64,000 nt of DNA from Leisingera sp. ANG-M7 (GTDB lineage: Bacteria > Pseudomonadota > Alphaproteobacteria > Rhodobacterales > Rhodobacteraceae). Shown in pieces: positions 34,263-42,180 of this stretch (positions within the stretch are counted from its first letter, which is position 1; every line of letters starts with the position of its first letter). A model generated the notes under the pieces. It was not told the DNA's origin. It ran no database searches and saw nothing but the letters and a program-made list of their open reading frames with translations. The stretch spans positions 658,141 to 722,140 of the forward strand of contig NZ_JWLI01000001.1 of the NCBI RefSeq assembly GCF_000813965.1, in the 5' to 3' direction. Both the position numbers and the translations under genes were made by a program.

Positions 34263-35299
34263 TGCGGGCCTGGCAGATGCTGTTGCTCATCGCCGCTCTG
34301 CTGCCGGTTCCCGCCGCCGCGCAGGAGGCGGCCGTGCGATACGGCAGCGGCCCGGTGCCTTTCCTGATCCGTTCCACCACCGACAACAGTGTCATCCAGC
34401 CGGTCATGGAACGCTTTGCGGAATTGAACCCGGATCTCACAATCACCTACGAGCAATGGGGCTCAAACGCTCTTTTTGCCAGGAGCCGCGCGGATTGCCG
34501 GGATGGCAGCCCGCCGGCCGACGCGGTGCTGTCCTCGGCCGTGCAGCAAATGGTCTGGCTGGTCAATGCGGCCTGTGCGCAACCGCACCGCTCGCCCGCA
34601 ACAGTGGTACTGCCGCCATCGCGACGCTGGCGTGACGAACTGTGGGGGATCACCACCGAACCGGCAGTGATCGTCTACAACAAGCGGCTGCTTGATGGCG
34701 CCGATGTGCCGCGCAGCCGCTTTGCCCTGCTGGATGCACTGCGCGCCAAACCCGGCCTCTACCGCGGCAGGATCGCCACCTACGACATAGCCGCCTCCGG
34801 TCTGGGTTACCTGTTCGCCTACAGCGACAGTTTGGAAGCCACCACCTTCGGCGCGCTGATGGAGGGCTTTGCCCGGGTCGATGCCGTGGCCACCTGCTGT
34901 TCCGCCGAAATCATCGCTGGCGTTGCGGAGGGCCGGTTTCTGATCGCCTACAACGTCTTGGGATCCTATGTTGCCAACGCCTCCGCACCGGAGGTCGGCA
35001 CCATTCTGCCAGAGGACTACACGCTGGTTCTGTCCCGTGCCTTTATGATCCCCAAGCACGCCGCACAGCGGGGCGCATCTGCAGAGCTGCTCGATTTTCT
35101 GCTGAGCGCCGAGGCGCAAGAGATGCTCGTCAAAGCCGGGCTCGTCGCCGTGATCGAGGAGACCGGCTCCGGGCTTACCGCCAGCGCCCGCCGATACATC
35201 CCTCTATCACCGTCCCTGCTGGTCGCGCTCGATGCCAACCGGCGCGCGCTTTTGCTCAAGTTCTGGAGCGATACCTTTGGCCAGGGCGCCACACCCTGA
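34259..35299 (+). CDS. Orphan ABC-type periplasmic binding protein, possible TctE accessory sensor
   Basis: A 346-aa extracellular solute-binding protein of the Fe(III)/2-aminoethylphosphonate-like type, with a signal peptide (M-M-R-A-W-Q-M-L-L-L, cleavage after P-A-A-A-Q-like region near residue 21). Fold features include FLIRSTTDNSVIQPVMERF, DAVLSSAVQQMVWLVNA, EPAVIVYNKRLL and SRAFMIPKHAAQ. No ABC permease or ATPase gene is nearby; instead the gene overlaps tctE by 4 bp. It may present a ligand to TctE rather than feed a transporter, which is inference. A different, TTT-type binding protein is encoded by tctC next door. Confidence 0.8.
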   Translation: MMRAWQMLLLIAALLPVPAAAQEAAVRYGSGPVPFLIRSTTDNSVIQPVMERFAELNPDLTITYEQWGSNALFARSRADCRDGSPPADAVLSSAVQQMVWLVNAACAQPHRSPATVVLPPSRRWRDELWGITTEPAVIVYNKRLLDGADVPRSRFALLDALRAKPGLYRGRIATYDIAASGLGYLFAYSDSLEATTFGALMEGFARVDAVATCCSAEIIAGVAEGRFLIAYNVLGSYVANASAPEVGTILPEDYTLVLSRAFMIPKHAAQRGASAELLDFLLSAEAQEMLVKAGLVAVIEETGSGLTASARRYIPLSPSLLVALDANRRALLLKFWSDTFGQGATP

Positions 35300-35324
35300 G
35301 CAGACTCAGGCCTTTTCACTCGCC

Positions 35325-35393
35325 GGAGTTCAGGCTGGGCTTTGAACTCCACGCCACTGGCGCCTCGATGCTGAAGATTTTCAACGTCCAGTG
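35325..35393 (+). promoter_or_regulatory. Structured leader upstream of metY
   Basis: The 193-bp gap before metY holds a perfect stem GGAGTTCA (35325-35332)/TGAACTCC (35343-35350), then CACTGG (35355-35360) pairing with CCAGTG (35388-35393) around a smaller GAA/TTC hairpin. No T-tract follows. I could not match it to SAM-II, SAM/SAH or other known methionine riboswitches. It could also be the end of the preceding transcript. Confidence 0.35.
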
Positions 35394-35492
35394 ACTGACA
35401 GGACGCTGCCGCTGCGGCATTCGCGCGATTGCCTTCCGCGCGCAGCCATGCTGAGGTGCGCGCAACAGAAGACCTCTCAGGGAGACATACAG

Positions 35493-36785
35493 ATGACCGA
35501 CGCCCCGTCTTATGGGTTTGACACCTTGCAAATTCACGCCGGCGCCAAGCCGGACCCGGCCACCGGCGCACGGCAGACACCGATCTATCAATCCACCGCC
35601 TATGTCTTCCGCGATGCCGAACACGCGGCCGCATTGTTCAACCTTCAGGAAGTCGGCTTCATCTATTCGCGGCTGACCAACCCCACAGTTGCAGTACTGC
35701 AGGAGCGCCTTGCGACGCTGGAGGGCGGTGTCGGCGCAGTCTGCTGCTCCTCCGGCCATGCGGCGCAGATCATGGCGCTGTTCCCGCTGATGGGCCCGGG
35801 CTGCAACGTGGTTGCCTCGACCCGTCTTTACGGCGGCACCGTCACCCAGTTCAGCCAGACCATCAAGCGCTTCGGCTGGTCGGCGAAATTCGTCGACACC
35901 GACGACCTGGATGCAGTGAAGGCGGCAATCGATGAAAACACCCGGGCGGTGTTCTGCGAATCCGTGGCCAACCCAGGCGGCTATGTGACCGACATCCGGT
36001 CGCTTGCTGACATTACCGATGGCGCCGGCATTCCGCTGATTGTCGACAACACTTCCGCCACCCCTTACCTGTGCAAACCCATTGAACATGGTGCAACTCT
36101 GGTCGTTCACTCCACCACCAAATACCTCACCGGCAATGGCACCGTGACCGGCGGCTGTGTCATTGACAGCGGCCAGTTCGACTGGTCCGCGAATGACAAG
36201 TTCCCGTCGCTGTCGGAGCCGGAAACCGCCTATCACGGCCTCAAGTTCCATGAGACATTCGGGCCGCTGGCCTATACTTTCCACGGCATCGCAATCGGCC
36301 TGCGCGATCTTGGCATGACGATGAACCCGCAAGCCGCGCATTACACGCTGATGGGGGTCGAAACCCTGTCTCTCAGGATGCAGCGGCACTGCGAGAACGC
36401 CCGCAAGTTGGCCGAGTGGCTGGAGAATGACAGCCGCGTCGATTATGTGACCTATGCCGGGCTGCCCTCCTCCCCCTATTACGAGCGCGCCAAGGCCTGC
36501 TATCCCAAGGGCACCGGCGGCTTGTTCACCTTTGCCGTCAAAGGCGGCTATGAGGCCTGCGTCAAGCTTGTGGATTCGCTGGAGATTTTCAGCCATGTGG
36601 CCAACCTCGGCGATACCCGCTCGCTGATCATCCACTCGGCCTCAACCACGCACCGGCAACTGACCCCGGAGCAGCAGGAAGCAGCAGGTGCCGGTCCGAA
36701 TGTGGTCAGGGTCTCCATCGGCATCGAAGATGCGGACGATCTTATCCGCGACCTGGATCAGGCACTGGCCAAAGCCTGCGGCTAA
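35493..36785 (+). CDS. metY: O-acetylhomoserine aminocarboxypropyltransferase (sulfhydrylase)
   Basis: A 430-aa PLP enzyme of the Cys/Met metabolism family that makes homocysteine from O-acetylhomoserine and sulfide. GFDTLQIHAGAKPDPATGAR is the MetY-type N-terminus, and the PLP lysine is K210 in HSTTKYLTGNG. QTPIYQSTAYVF and SRLTNPT are further signatures. The ATG at 35493 has GGGAGA upstream and starts the family N-terminus. It is a single gene with its own terminator at 36806. Confidence 0.93.
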   Translation: MTDAPSYGFDTLQIHAGAKPDPATGARQTPIYQSTAYVFRDAEHAAALFNLQEVGFIYSRLTNPTVAVLQERLATLEGGVGAVCCSSGHAAQIMALFPLMGPGCNVVASTRLYGGTVTQFSQTIKRFGWSAKFVDTDDLDAVKAAIDENTRAVFCESVANPGGYVTDIRSLADITDGAGIPLIVDNTSATPYLCKPIEHGATLVVHSTTKYLTGNGTVTGGCVIDSGQFDWSANDKFPSLSEPETAYHGLKFHETFGPLAYTFHGIAIGLRDLGMTMNPQAAHYTLMGVETLSLRMQRHCENARKLAEWLENDSRVDYVTYAGLPSSPYYERAKACYPKGTGGLFTFAVKGGYEACVKLVDSLEIFSHVANLGDTRSLIIHSASTTHRQLTPEQQEAAGAGPNVVRVSIGIEDADDLIRDLDQALAKACG

Positions 36786-36805
36786 GGCCTGCCCCACCTT
36801 AAAGG

Positions 36806-36832
36806 AAAGGCCGGGCACCCAGCCCGGCCTTT
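36806..36832. terminator. Bidirectional intrinsic terminator
   Basis: Perfect 11-bp stem AAAGGCCGGGC (36806-36816)/GCCCGGCCTTT (36822-36832), loop ACCCA. It lies between the convergent metY and SIMPL genes and can serve both. Confidence 0.88.
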
Positions 36833-36844
36833 CTGCGTTTGATG

Positions 36845-37564
36845 TTACTCGCTACCCGGCACAGTCATGTCGAACACAACTGAGACATTGTGGGTAAAAC
36901 TCAGTTCCCCGGCCTCAATCGGCATCGCGTCGCTGCGGGCCATTTCCATGGCCATCATCGGACGGCCGCCGCCGCCGCCATGCTCTGTGATAGAGCGCAC
37001 CGGGCCCAGTTCCATGCCAGCGGCATCCGCCAGCTGCTGGGCTTTGCGGATGGCATCTTTAACCGCCTCGCCGCGGATCTGGTCAATCACTGCGGCGGGA
37101 TCAGACACCGCGAAACTCAAGCCCTGGAACCGGTTCGCCCCTGCAGCCAGAACCTTGTCCAGAACCGGTCCCAGACCATCCAGATCCCGGACCCGCACCA
37201 TCAGCGTGTTCGAGGCCTCGAAACCGGTAATTTCGCGCCGCCCGCCACTGTCATAGGAACGGTCCTGCGACCAGACAGGGCGCATGGATATCTGCTGGGT
37301 CTGCATGTCCTCGGCGGCGATGCCGCCCTCCTTGAGCCGGGCGATCACCGTCCCCATGGATTGTGAGACTGCAGCCATGGCGGCAGCGGCTTCCTCGGCC
37401 TCCTCCGTCACGCCCAGAGTGATCGTTGCCAGTTCAGGCGGCACCTGCAGGGTGCTTTCACCGTTTACGGTAATCTGGCGCGGCGGCACGGTTTCGCTTG
37501 CGGCCAGAGCGCTTGCGCTCATCGATAGCATTAGCGCCGCTGCCAGAAGTTTCTTTGCCTTCAT
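36845..37564 (-). CDS. SIMPL domain (DUF541) periplasmic protein
   Basis: A 239-aa exported protein with a signal peptide (M-K-A-K-K-L-L-A-A-A, cleavage near A-L-A-A at ~22). The SIMPL domain shows ITVNGESTLQVPPELATITLGV and FEASNTLMVRVRDLDGLG. A Gly-rich HGGGGGRP loop lies near residue 200. The family (e.g. E. coli YggE) is linked to oxidative stress and envelope homeostasis, but the activity is unknown. AAGGAG lies upstream of the ATG at 37564. It is divergent from the large pilus-like gene. Confidence 0.85.
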   Translation of the reverse strand: MKAKKLLAAALMLSMSASALAASETVPPRQITVNGESTLQVPPELATITLGVTEEAEEAAAAMAAVSQSMGTVIARLKEGGIAAEDMQTQQISMRPVWSQDRSYDSGGRREITGFEASNTLMVRVRDLDGLGPVLDKVLAAGANRFQGLSFAVSDPAAVIDQIRGEAVKDAIRKAQQLADAAGMELGPVRSITEHGGGGGRPMMAMEMARSDAMPIEAGELSFTHNVSVVFDMTVPGSE

Positions 37565-37742
37565 GCTGAAAAAGCTCCTTTTCCGAATGCCCTTTAGATG
37601 GGGACGGCAAACCGCCGCCCGCAAGAGCCAGAAGATGTCTTTTCCTTTAACTCGGCAGGTTCCTGCTTTAAGGTCCGCAGCAAAACACCGGGCGCGCTAT
37701 GCGCCCCCGGGCAGTATGGATTTGGATGGTTTGACCCAAAGC

Positions 37743-40232
37743 ATGAAACCGGCCTTTGCTCTTTCGCTTTCCGCCGACGGGATCGCATTGATCTACCGCG
37801 CAGAGGACGGCTGGAGGAGCGTTGCCAGCACTCCATTTGACACAGAGGACCTTCCCGCCGCATTGGCCGCAATCCGGGCTGATGCTCTGCGGCTGGCGCC
37901 GGACGGGATTTACAGCAAGCTGATCCTGCCCAATGACCAGATCCGGTATCTGAGCATTGAAACCGGCGGCCTGCCCGCCGGAGAACGGATCGCGGCGGCA
38001 CGGCAGGCGCTGGAAGGCGCCACACCCTATCCGGTGGACGAACTGGCCTTTGATGTTTGCGCTGACGGCAGTGTAACCCATGTGGCCGCAGTGGCGCTGG
38101 AAACGCTGGATGAGGCCGAGACATTTGCGGTTGAGCATGGCTTCGGGCCTGTCAGTTTCGTGGCGGTGCCGGAAGACGGTGTTTTCCAGGGGGAGCCGTT
38201 CTTTGGCACCACCCGGGCGATCCGCGGAACCGAGGTCGAACCTGACAATACCGTGGTCAAAACAATCGGTGCGTTTCAGCTGCCCGATCCTGTGCCAGCC
38301 GATGATGTTGAAGACCCGGCTGATGCTAGACTTGAACCTGAAGAAGAATTCGTCTCAACCGCCTCTTCAGAGGAAGCTGCAGAAGCGGAAGAAATGTCTG
38401 GATCTGACGAGGAACCAGACACCCCGAAGACGCCCATCCTGCTGGAACGGCCGGATACGCCCAAGGAGGCGGAATCCGATCAGCCACCCCTTGCAGCGAT
38501 GCCAGCAAGCGTACCGCCTGCACCGCCTGCCGCTTTCGAAACCGGCAGCACTCCAGCCCTGGAGGCCGCAAAGCCGGATATGCCAAAAGACACCAGCCCC
38601 CGGGTTCCGGCGAACTTGCAAGGAAGCGAAGCGAATTTCACTTCCAGGCCGCCGCCTGTGGCGAAACCATCGCCCTTGATTCTGACTGAAAGACGTTCAA
38701 GTGCCGCAAGTCCTGCAGCGGCGAAACCGCTAGGGCCGGCAAGCGCCGCTACCGCAGCGGAAAAGCCCGGACCAACGCGAACGATTCCGCCCGCACCGGC
38801 CGCCTTGCGCGCGCCGTCTCCTGCCGCGCCGGTCCAGCCGCCGAAAACTGCACCGAAACACAAAGCAGCACCCGGCGGCAAGCGGCGTTCACTTGGGCTT
38901 GCCTTGACAGCCGCACTGCTCCTGACGGCAGTGGCCGCTTGGGCGCTGTTCCGCGAAGACGGTTTTCTTGCCGCGCTGACGGAAACCGGCAACGATCTTT
39001 CCCCTGCCCCCACCATCAGCGGCAGCGAATCCGCTTCATCCCGGCTTTCCGGCGAAACCGGGCCTGCAGAGGATATTGCACCGCAGGTCAGCGTGCTGGC
39101 GGATCAGCCGGACCCAGGTCTCGCCGATACCGGCCTCCCTGAAGTCAGCAGTTCGGACGCGGAACCCACAGCAGAAGATGAAGCCGCTGCTGACGGCGTC
39201 GAGCCGCCGGAAGAAGGAACAGATACTGCCTTCCTGGATCCGGAGGCCCTGCAGCCTGGTGCCACAGACACGCAGGTTTCCCCCGAACTGGACGAACTGG
39301 CCCTGGCCGCACGCTACGCGGCGACCGGCGTCTGGCCAGTGGCGCCGGAACTCGGCGGCATCCCGGCAGCGGCCGGTCTGGAAGAGCTTTACACTGCGTC
39401 TGTCGACCGCACCGAATTTGCGGCTGACGCTGTGGCCCTGCCAGATCCCCGGTCCTATGATCAGGATGACGCGCCGTCTGCAGTTGCCTCCCCTGCCGCA
39501 GCAGGATCGGCCTTCGATCTGGACGCACGCGGGCTGGTCAAGGCAACACCGGAAGGGGCACTCAATCCAGATGGAATCACCGTTTTTCTTGGCCGCCCCA
39601 AGAAGGTTCCGCCGCCTGCGCCAGATCGCAGCGACCCGGCCGCCGAAGCGCTGGCAGAAGAACTCGCCCGAAATCAAGTTCTGTCGCGCAAGCGGCCCAA
39701 GGCCCGTCCTGCTAACCTTACGGAACAGGTTGAACGAACTCAGAACGGCGGCCTCAGCCGCGCCGAACTGGCCAGCCTGCGACCGCGTCACCGGCCCGCA
39801 AGCCTGAAACCGGCAGAAGAAGAACTACCCGTCACCGCGCAGGCCATCGCGTCCTCGGTCGTGCCGCGCGGCCGTCCTGCCAATTTCGCCAATCTGGTCG
39901 ACCGCGCCCGCCGTAATGCGCAGAACCAAGTGCAGGTTGCCGCTGCCGTTCCTGCCGCCGCAGCGGCAACCCCGCCGCGCATTCCGACCAGCGCCTCTGT
40001 CGCCCGCCGCGCCACCGTCAGCAACGCCCTGAATCTGCGAAAGCTGAACTTGATCGGCGTCTATGGCACAGCCGCCAACCGCCGCGCCCTGGTGCGCCTG
40101 CCTTCGGGCCGCTACAAGAAGGTGCAAGTCGGCGATCGCATCGACGGCGGCCGGGTGATCGCCATTGGCGAAAGCCAGCTTCAGTATCAGAAAGGCGGCC
40201 GCAACCGCACCCTGACAATGCCCAAGGGCTAA
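37743..40232 (+). CDS. Large membrane protein: GspL-like N-terminus, PilP/GspC-like C-terminus
   Basis: A protein of 829 aa if it starts at 37743; a start at 37716 is also possible. Residues ~1-150 resemble the actin-like cytoplasmic domain of GspL/PilM (LILPNDQIRYLSIE, ALEGATPYPVDELAFDV). Then come a long acidic and Pro/Ala-rich linker, one transmembrane helix near residue 390 (LGLALTAALLLTAVAAWALF), a second low-complexity acidic linker, and a C-terminal ~70-residue domain (LIGVYGTAANRRALVRLPSG, YKKVQVGDRIDGGRV) like the PilP/GspC homology region. This suggests a scaffold that spans the inner membrane. No pilus or secretion genes are nearby. The function is not known to me. Confidence 0.7.
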   Translation: MKPAFALSLSADGIALIYRAEDGWRSVASTPFDTEDLPAALAAIRADALRLAPDGIYSKLILPNDQIRYLSIETGGLPAGERIAAARQALEGATPYPVDELAFDVCADGSVTHVAAVALETLDEAETFAVEHGFGPVSFVAVPEDGVFQGEPFFGTTRAIRGTEVEPDNTVVKTIGAFQLPDPVPADDVEDPADARLEPEEEFVSTASSEEAAEAEEMSGSDEEPDTPKTPILLERPDTPKEAESDQPPLAAMPASVPPAPPAAFETGSTPALEAAKPDMPKDTSPRVPANLQGSEANFTSRPPPVAKPSPLILTERRSSAASPAAAKPLGPASAATAAEKPGPTRTIPPAPAALRAPSPAAPVQPPKTAPKHKAAPGGKRRSLGLALTAALLLTAVAAWALFREDGFLAALTETGNDLSPAPTISGSESASSRLSGETGPAEDIAPQVSVLADQPDPGLADTGLPEVSSSDAEPTAEDEAAADGVEPPEEGTDTAFLDPEALQPGATDTQVSPELDELALAARYAATGVWPVAPELGGIPAAAGLEELYTASVDRTEFAADAVALPDPRSYDQDDAPSAVASPAAAGSAFDLDARGLVKATPEGALNPDGITVFLGRPKKVPPPAPDRSDPAAEALAEELARNQVLSRKRPKARPANLTEQVERTQNGGLSRAELASLRPRHRPASLKPAEEELPVTAQAIASSVVPRGRPANFANLVDRARRNAQNQVQVAAAVPAAAAATPPRIPTSASVARRATVSNALNLRKLNLIGVYGTAANRRALVRLPSGRYKKVQVGDRIDGGRVIAIGESQLQYQKGGRNRTLTMPKG

Positions 40233-40277
40233 AAGAGAAAACTGAACACACCAGGCATCCTGCGGCATTAGGCATCC

Positions 40278-40305
40278 CTGTTGCTGGCTGCATGGCAAGC
40301 AACAG
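40278..40305. terminator. Hairpin between convergent genes (possible terminator)
   Basis: Stem CTGTTGCT (40278-40285) with AGCAACAG (40298-40305). No strong T-tract, so termination is uncertain. Otherwise the 173-bp gap before the hppD stop shows nothing further. Confidence 0.35.
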
Positions 40306-40405
40306 CACTGTTGTCCGCCTGCAGGCGCCAAAGCCAGCATTATTCAGACGCAAGAAAGCCAGGCCTGCATGACAGACCCGGCTCAGTCAGTTCCTCAACC
40401 TGCGC

Positions 40406-41506
40406 TTATTCCGCGGCCTGGATCTCGCCACTTTCGATCTGCTCGCGCTCGATCGATTCAAATAGCGCTTTGAAGTTGCCCTCGCCAAAGCCGTCGTCGC
40501 CCTTACGCTGAATAAACTCAAAGAAAATCGGCCCGATCACGGTCTTGGAGAAGATCTGCAGCAGGATGCGGGTCTCGCCGCCGTCCACCACGCCTTCGCC
40601 GTCAATCAGGATGCCGTGCTTCTTCATCCGGTCGAGCGGCTCGTCGTGGCCCTGCACGCGCTCTTTGGACATCTCGTAGTAGGCGTCGTTGGGGCCAGGC
40701 ATGAACTTCAGGCCCTTTTCTGCAATCGCATCGGTGCTGGCGTATATATCCTCGGTGCCAACCGCGATATGCTGAATGCCTTCGCCGTTGTATTTTTTCA
40801 GGTACGACACGATCTGCCCGGTTTCGCCGCGATCCTCGTTGATCGGGATCCGGATGCGGCCGCAGGGCGAGGTTAGCGCGCGGCTGAACAGACCGGTGAA
40901 TTTACCCTGAATGTCGAAAAAACGGATCTCCTTAAAGTTGAACAACTCTTCGTAGAACTTGAACCACTTGTCCATGTTGCCCTTGTAGACGTTGTGGGTC
41001 AGGTGATCGAGGTAGTAGAAGCCGTCGCCGCGGGGTTTGGACTGCTTCAGCCACTCAAATTCCTCGTTGTAGGGCGAGGTGTCATAATACTGGTCGATGA
41101 AGTAGATCAGAGAACCGCCAATGCCCTTGATGGCAGGCACGTTCATGACCTTACCAGGGCCTTCGTAGGCTTTCGCGCCTTTGGACACGGCATGTTCAAA
41201 CGCCTTTTGCGCATCAGCAACCCGCCATCCCATAGCCGGGGCGCAGGGGCCGTGTTCATCCACGAATTTTGCAGCAAAGCTCTTTGGGTCGGCATTCAGG
41301 ATGTAGGTGACATCCCCCTGCTGCCACAGTTCCACCAGAGGCTGGCCCTTGCGGTGGCCCGTCAGTTCATAACCCATGCGGGTGAACAGAGCCCGCAGCT
41401 CTTCCGGATCCGGGCTGGCGAACTCAACAAATTCAAAACCATCCGTGCCAGCCGGGTTTTCCGGCGTGATTTCGGATTTCGGGGCGTTATGCGGGAAAGG
41501 ACCCAT
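40406..41506 (-). CDS. hppD: 4-hydroxyphenylpyruvate dioxygenase
   Basis: A 366-aa non-haem Fe(II) dioxygenase that converts 4-hydroxyphenylpyruvate to homogentisate in tyrosine catabolism. The two VOC domains are visible: FEFVEFASPDPEELRALFTRMGY in the first and YYLDHLTHNVYKGNMDKWFKFYEELF in the second. Iron ligands fit HLTHNVY, IQHIAVGTEDIY and the C-terminal FEFIQRKGDDGFGEGNFKALF. AAGGAG precedes the ATG. It is divergent from an Lrp-type gene that probably controls it. No homogentisate dioxygenase gene is in the window. Confidence 0.95.
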   Translation of the reverse strand: MGPFPHNAPKSEITPENPAGTDGFEFVEFASPDPEELRALFTRMGYELTGHRKGQPLVELWQQGDVTYILNADPKSFAAKFVDEHGPCAPAMGWRVADAQKAFEHAVSKGAKAYEGPGKVMNVPAIKGIGGSLIYFIDQYYDTSPYNEEFEWLKQSKPRGDGFYYLDHLTHNVYKGNMDKWFKFYEELFNFKEIRFFDIQGKFTGLFSRALTSPCGRIRIPINEDRGETGQIVSYLKKYNGEGIQHIAVGTEDIYASTDAIAEKGLKFMPGPNDAYYEMSKERVQGHDEPLDRMKKHGILIDGEGVVDGGETRILLQIFSKTVIGPIFFEFIQRKGDDGFGEGNFKALFESIEREQIESGEIQAAE

Positions 41507-41542
41507 CGCGCGTCTCCTTCATATCATTCGGGACAATGTGAT

Positions 41543-41557
41543 TTCTTGAATCAAGAA
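41543..41557. promoter_or_regulatory. Palindromic operator in the hppD-lrp intergenic region
   Basis: TTCTTGA-A-TCAAGAA is a perfect 7-1-7 palindrome 37-51 bp upstream of the hppD start. A second palindrome, GCAATTGC, lies close to the lrp-type start (~41618-41625). Both are candidate Lrp/AsnC-family sites. Binding is inferred. Confidence 0.5.
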
Positions 41558-41657
41558 TACCGCATTCGTAGCGCAAATATTCCGCATACTTACGCACCAG
41601 AAGCTTGATGTATGCGCAATTGCCGCATAATTTTGCCCATTGAAAGGAATGCCGCGC

Positions 41658-42113
41658 ATGATCGATCCGACCGACACCAAACTGCTCGCGGCTCTGCAGA
41701 AAAACGCCCACCTGACGGCTCAAGAACTGGGAGAGATGCTGAACCTGTCCCCCAGCCAAGCTGGCCGGCGGCGGCAGCGGCTGGAGGCAGAAGGCTACAT
41801 CGAGGGCTACGCCGCCCGGCTCAACCCCGCCAGGCTGGGGCTGGCCGTTCAGGGATTCGTGCAGGTGCACCTGAGCAGTCATGGACCGGAACAGTCGAAG
41901 GGATTCGCCCGACTGGTGGCCAGCCAGCCGGAAATCACATCGGCCTGGACCATGACCGGCGAGGCCGATTACCTGCTGCGCGTCTATTGCACCGACCTTC
42001 AGGCACTGAACACGCTCATCCACGAAATTTTGCTGCCCCATCCCGGTGTTGCGAGGGTTCAAAGCCAAATCGTGATGGCACAATTAAAACGCGACGCGCC
42101 GCTGCCGACTTAA
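41658..42113 (+). CDS. Lrp/AsnC-family transcriptional regulator
   Basis: A 151-aa Lrp-type regulator. The N-terminal HTH contains DTKLLAALQKNAHLTAQELGEMLNLSPSQAGRR (in part), and the C-terminal RAM effector domain includes AWTMTGEADYLLRVYCTDLQALN. AAAGGA sits 9 nt before the ATG at 41658; an in-frame ATG at 41649 is closer to that site and less likely. Divergent from hppD, so it probably responds to an aromatic amino acid such as tyrosine or phenylalanine. Confidence 0.9.
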   Translation: MIDPTDTKLLAALQKNAHLTAQELGEMLNLSPSQAGRRRQRLEAEGYIEGYAARLNPARLGLAVQGFVQVHLSSHGPEQSKGFARLVASQPEITSAWTMTGEADYLLRVYCTDLQALNTLIHEILLPHPGVARVQSQIVMAQLKRDAPLPT

Positions 42114-42180
42114 CCAGCTGGGAAGGTTTTGGACTTAAAGGTGAACCGACGATCTATGTAACCCAAAGTGGAACCCTTCC

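Noticed and set aside
35300..35492. SAM-II or SAM/SAH riboswitch before metY
   Set aside because: The stems do not match these motifs as I know them, so no name was given.
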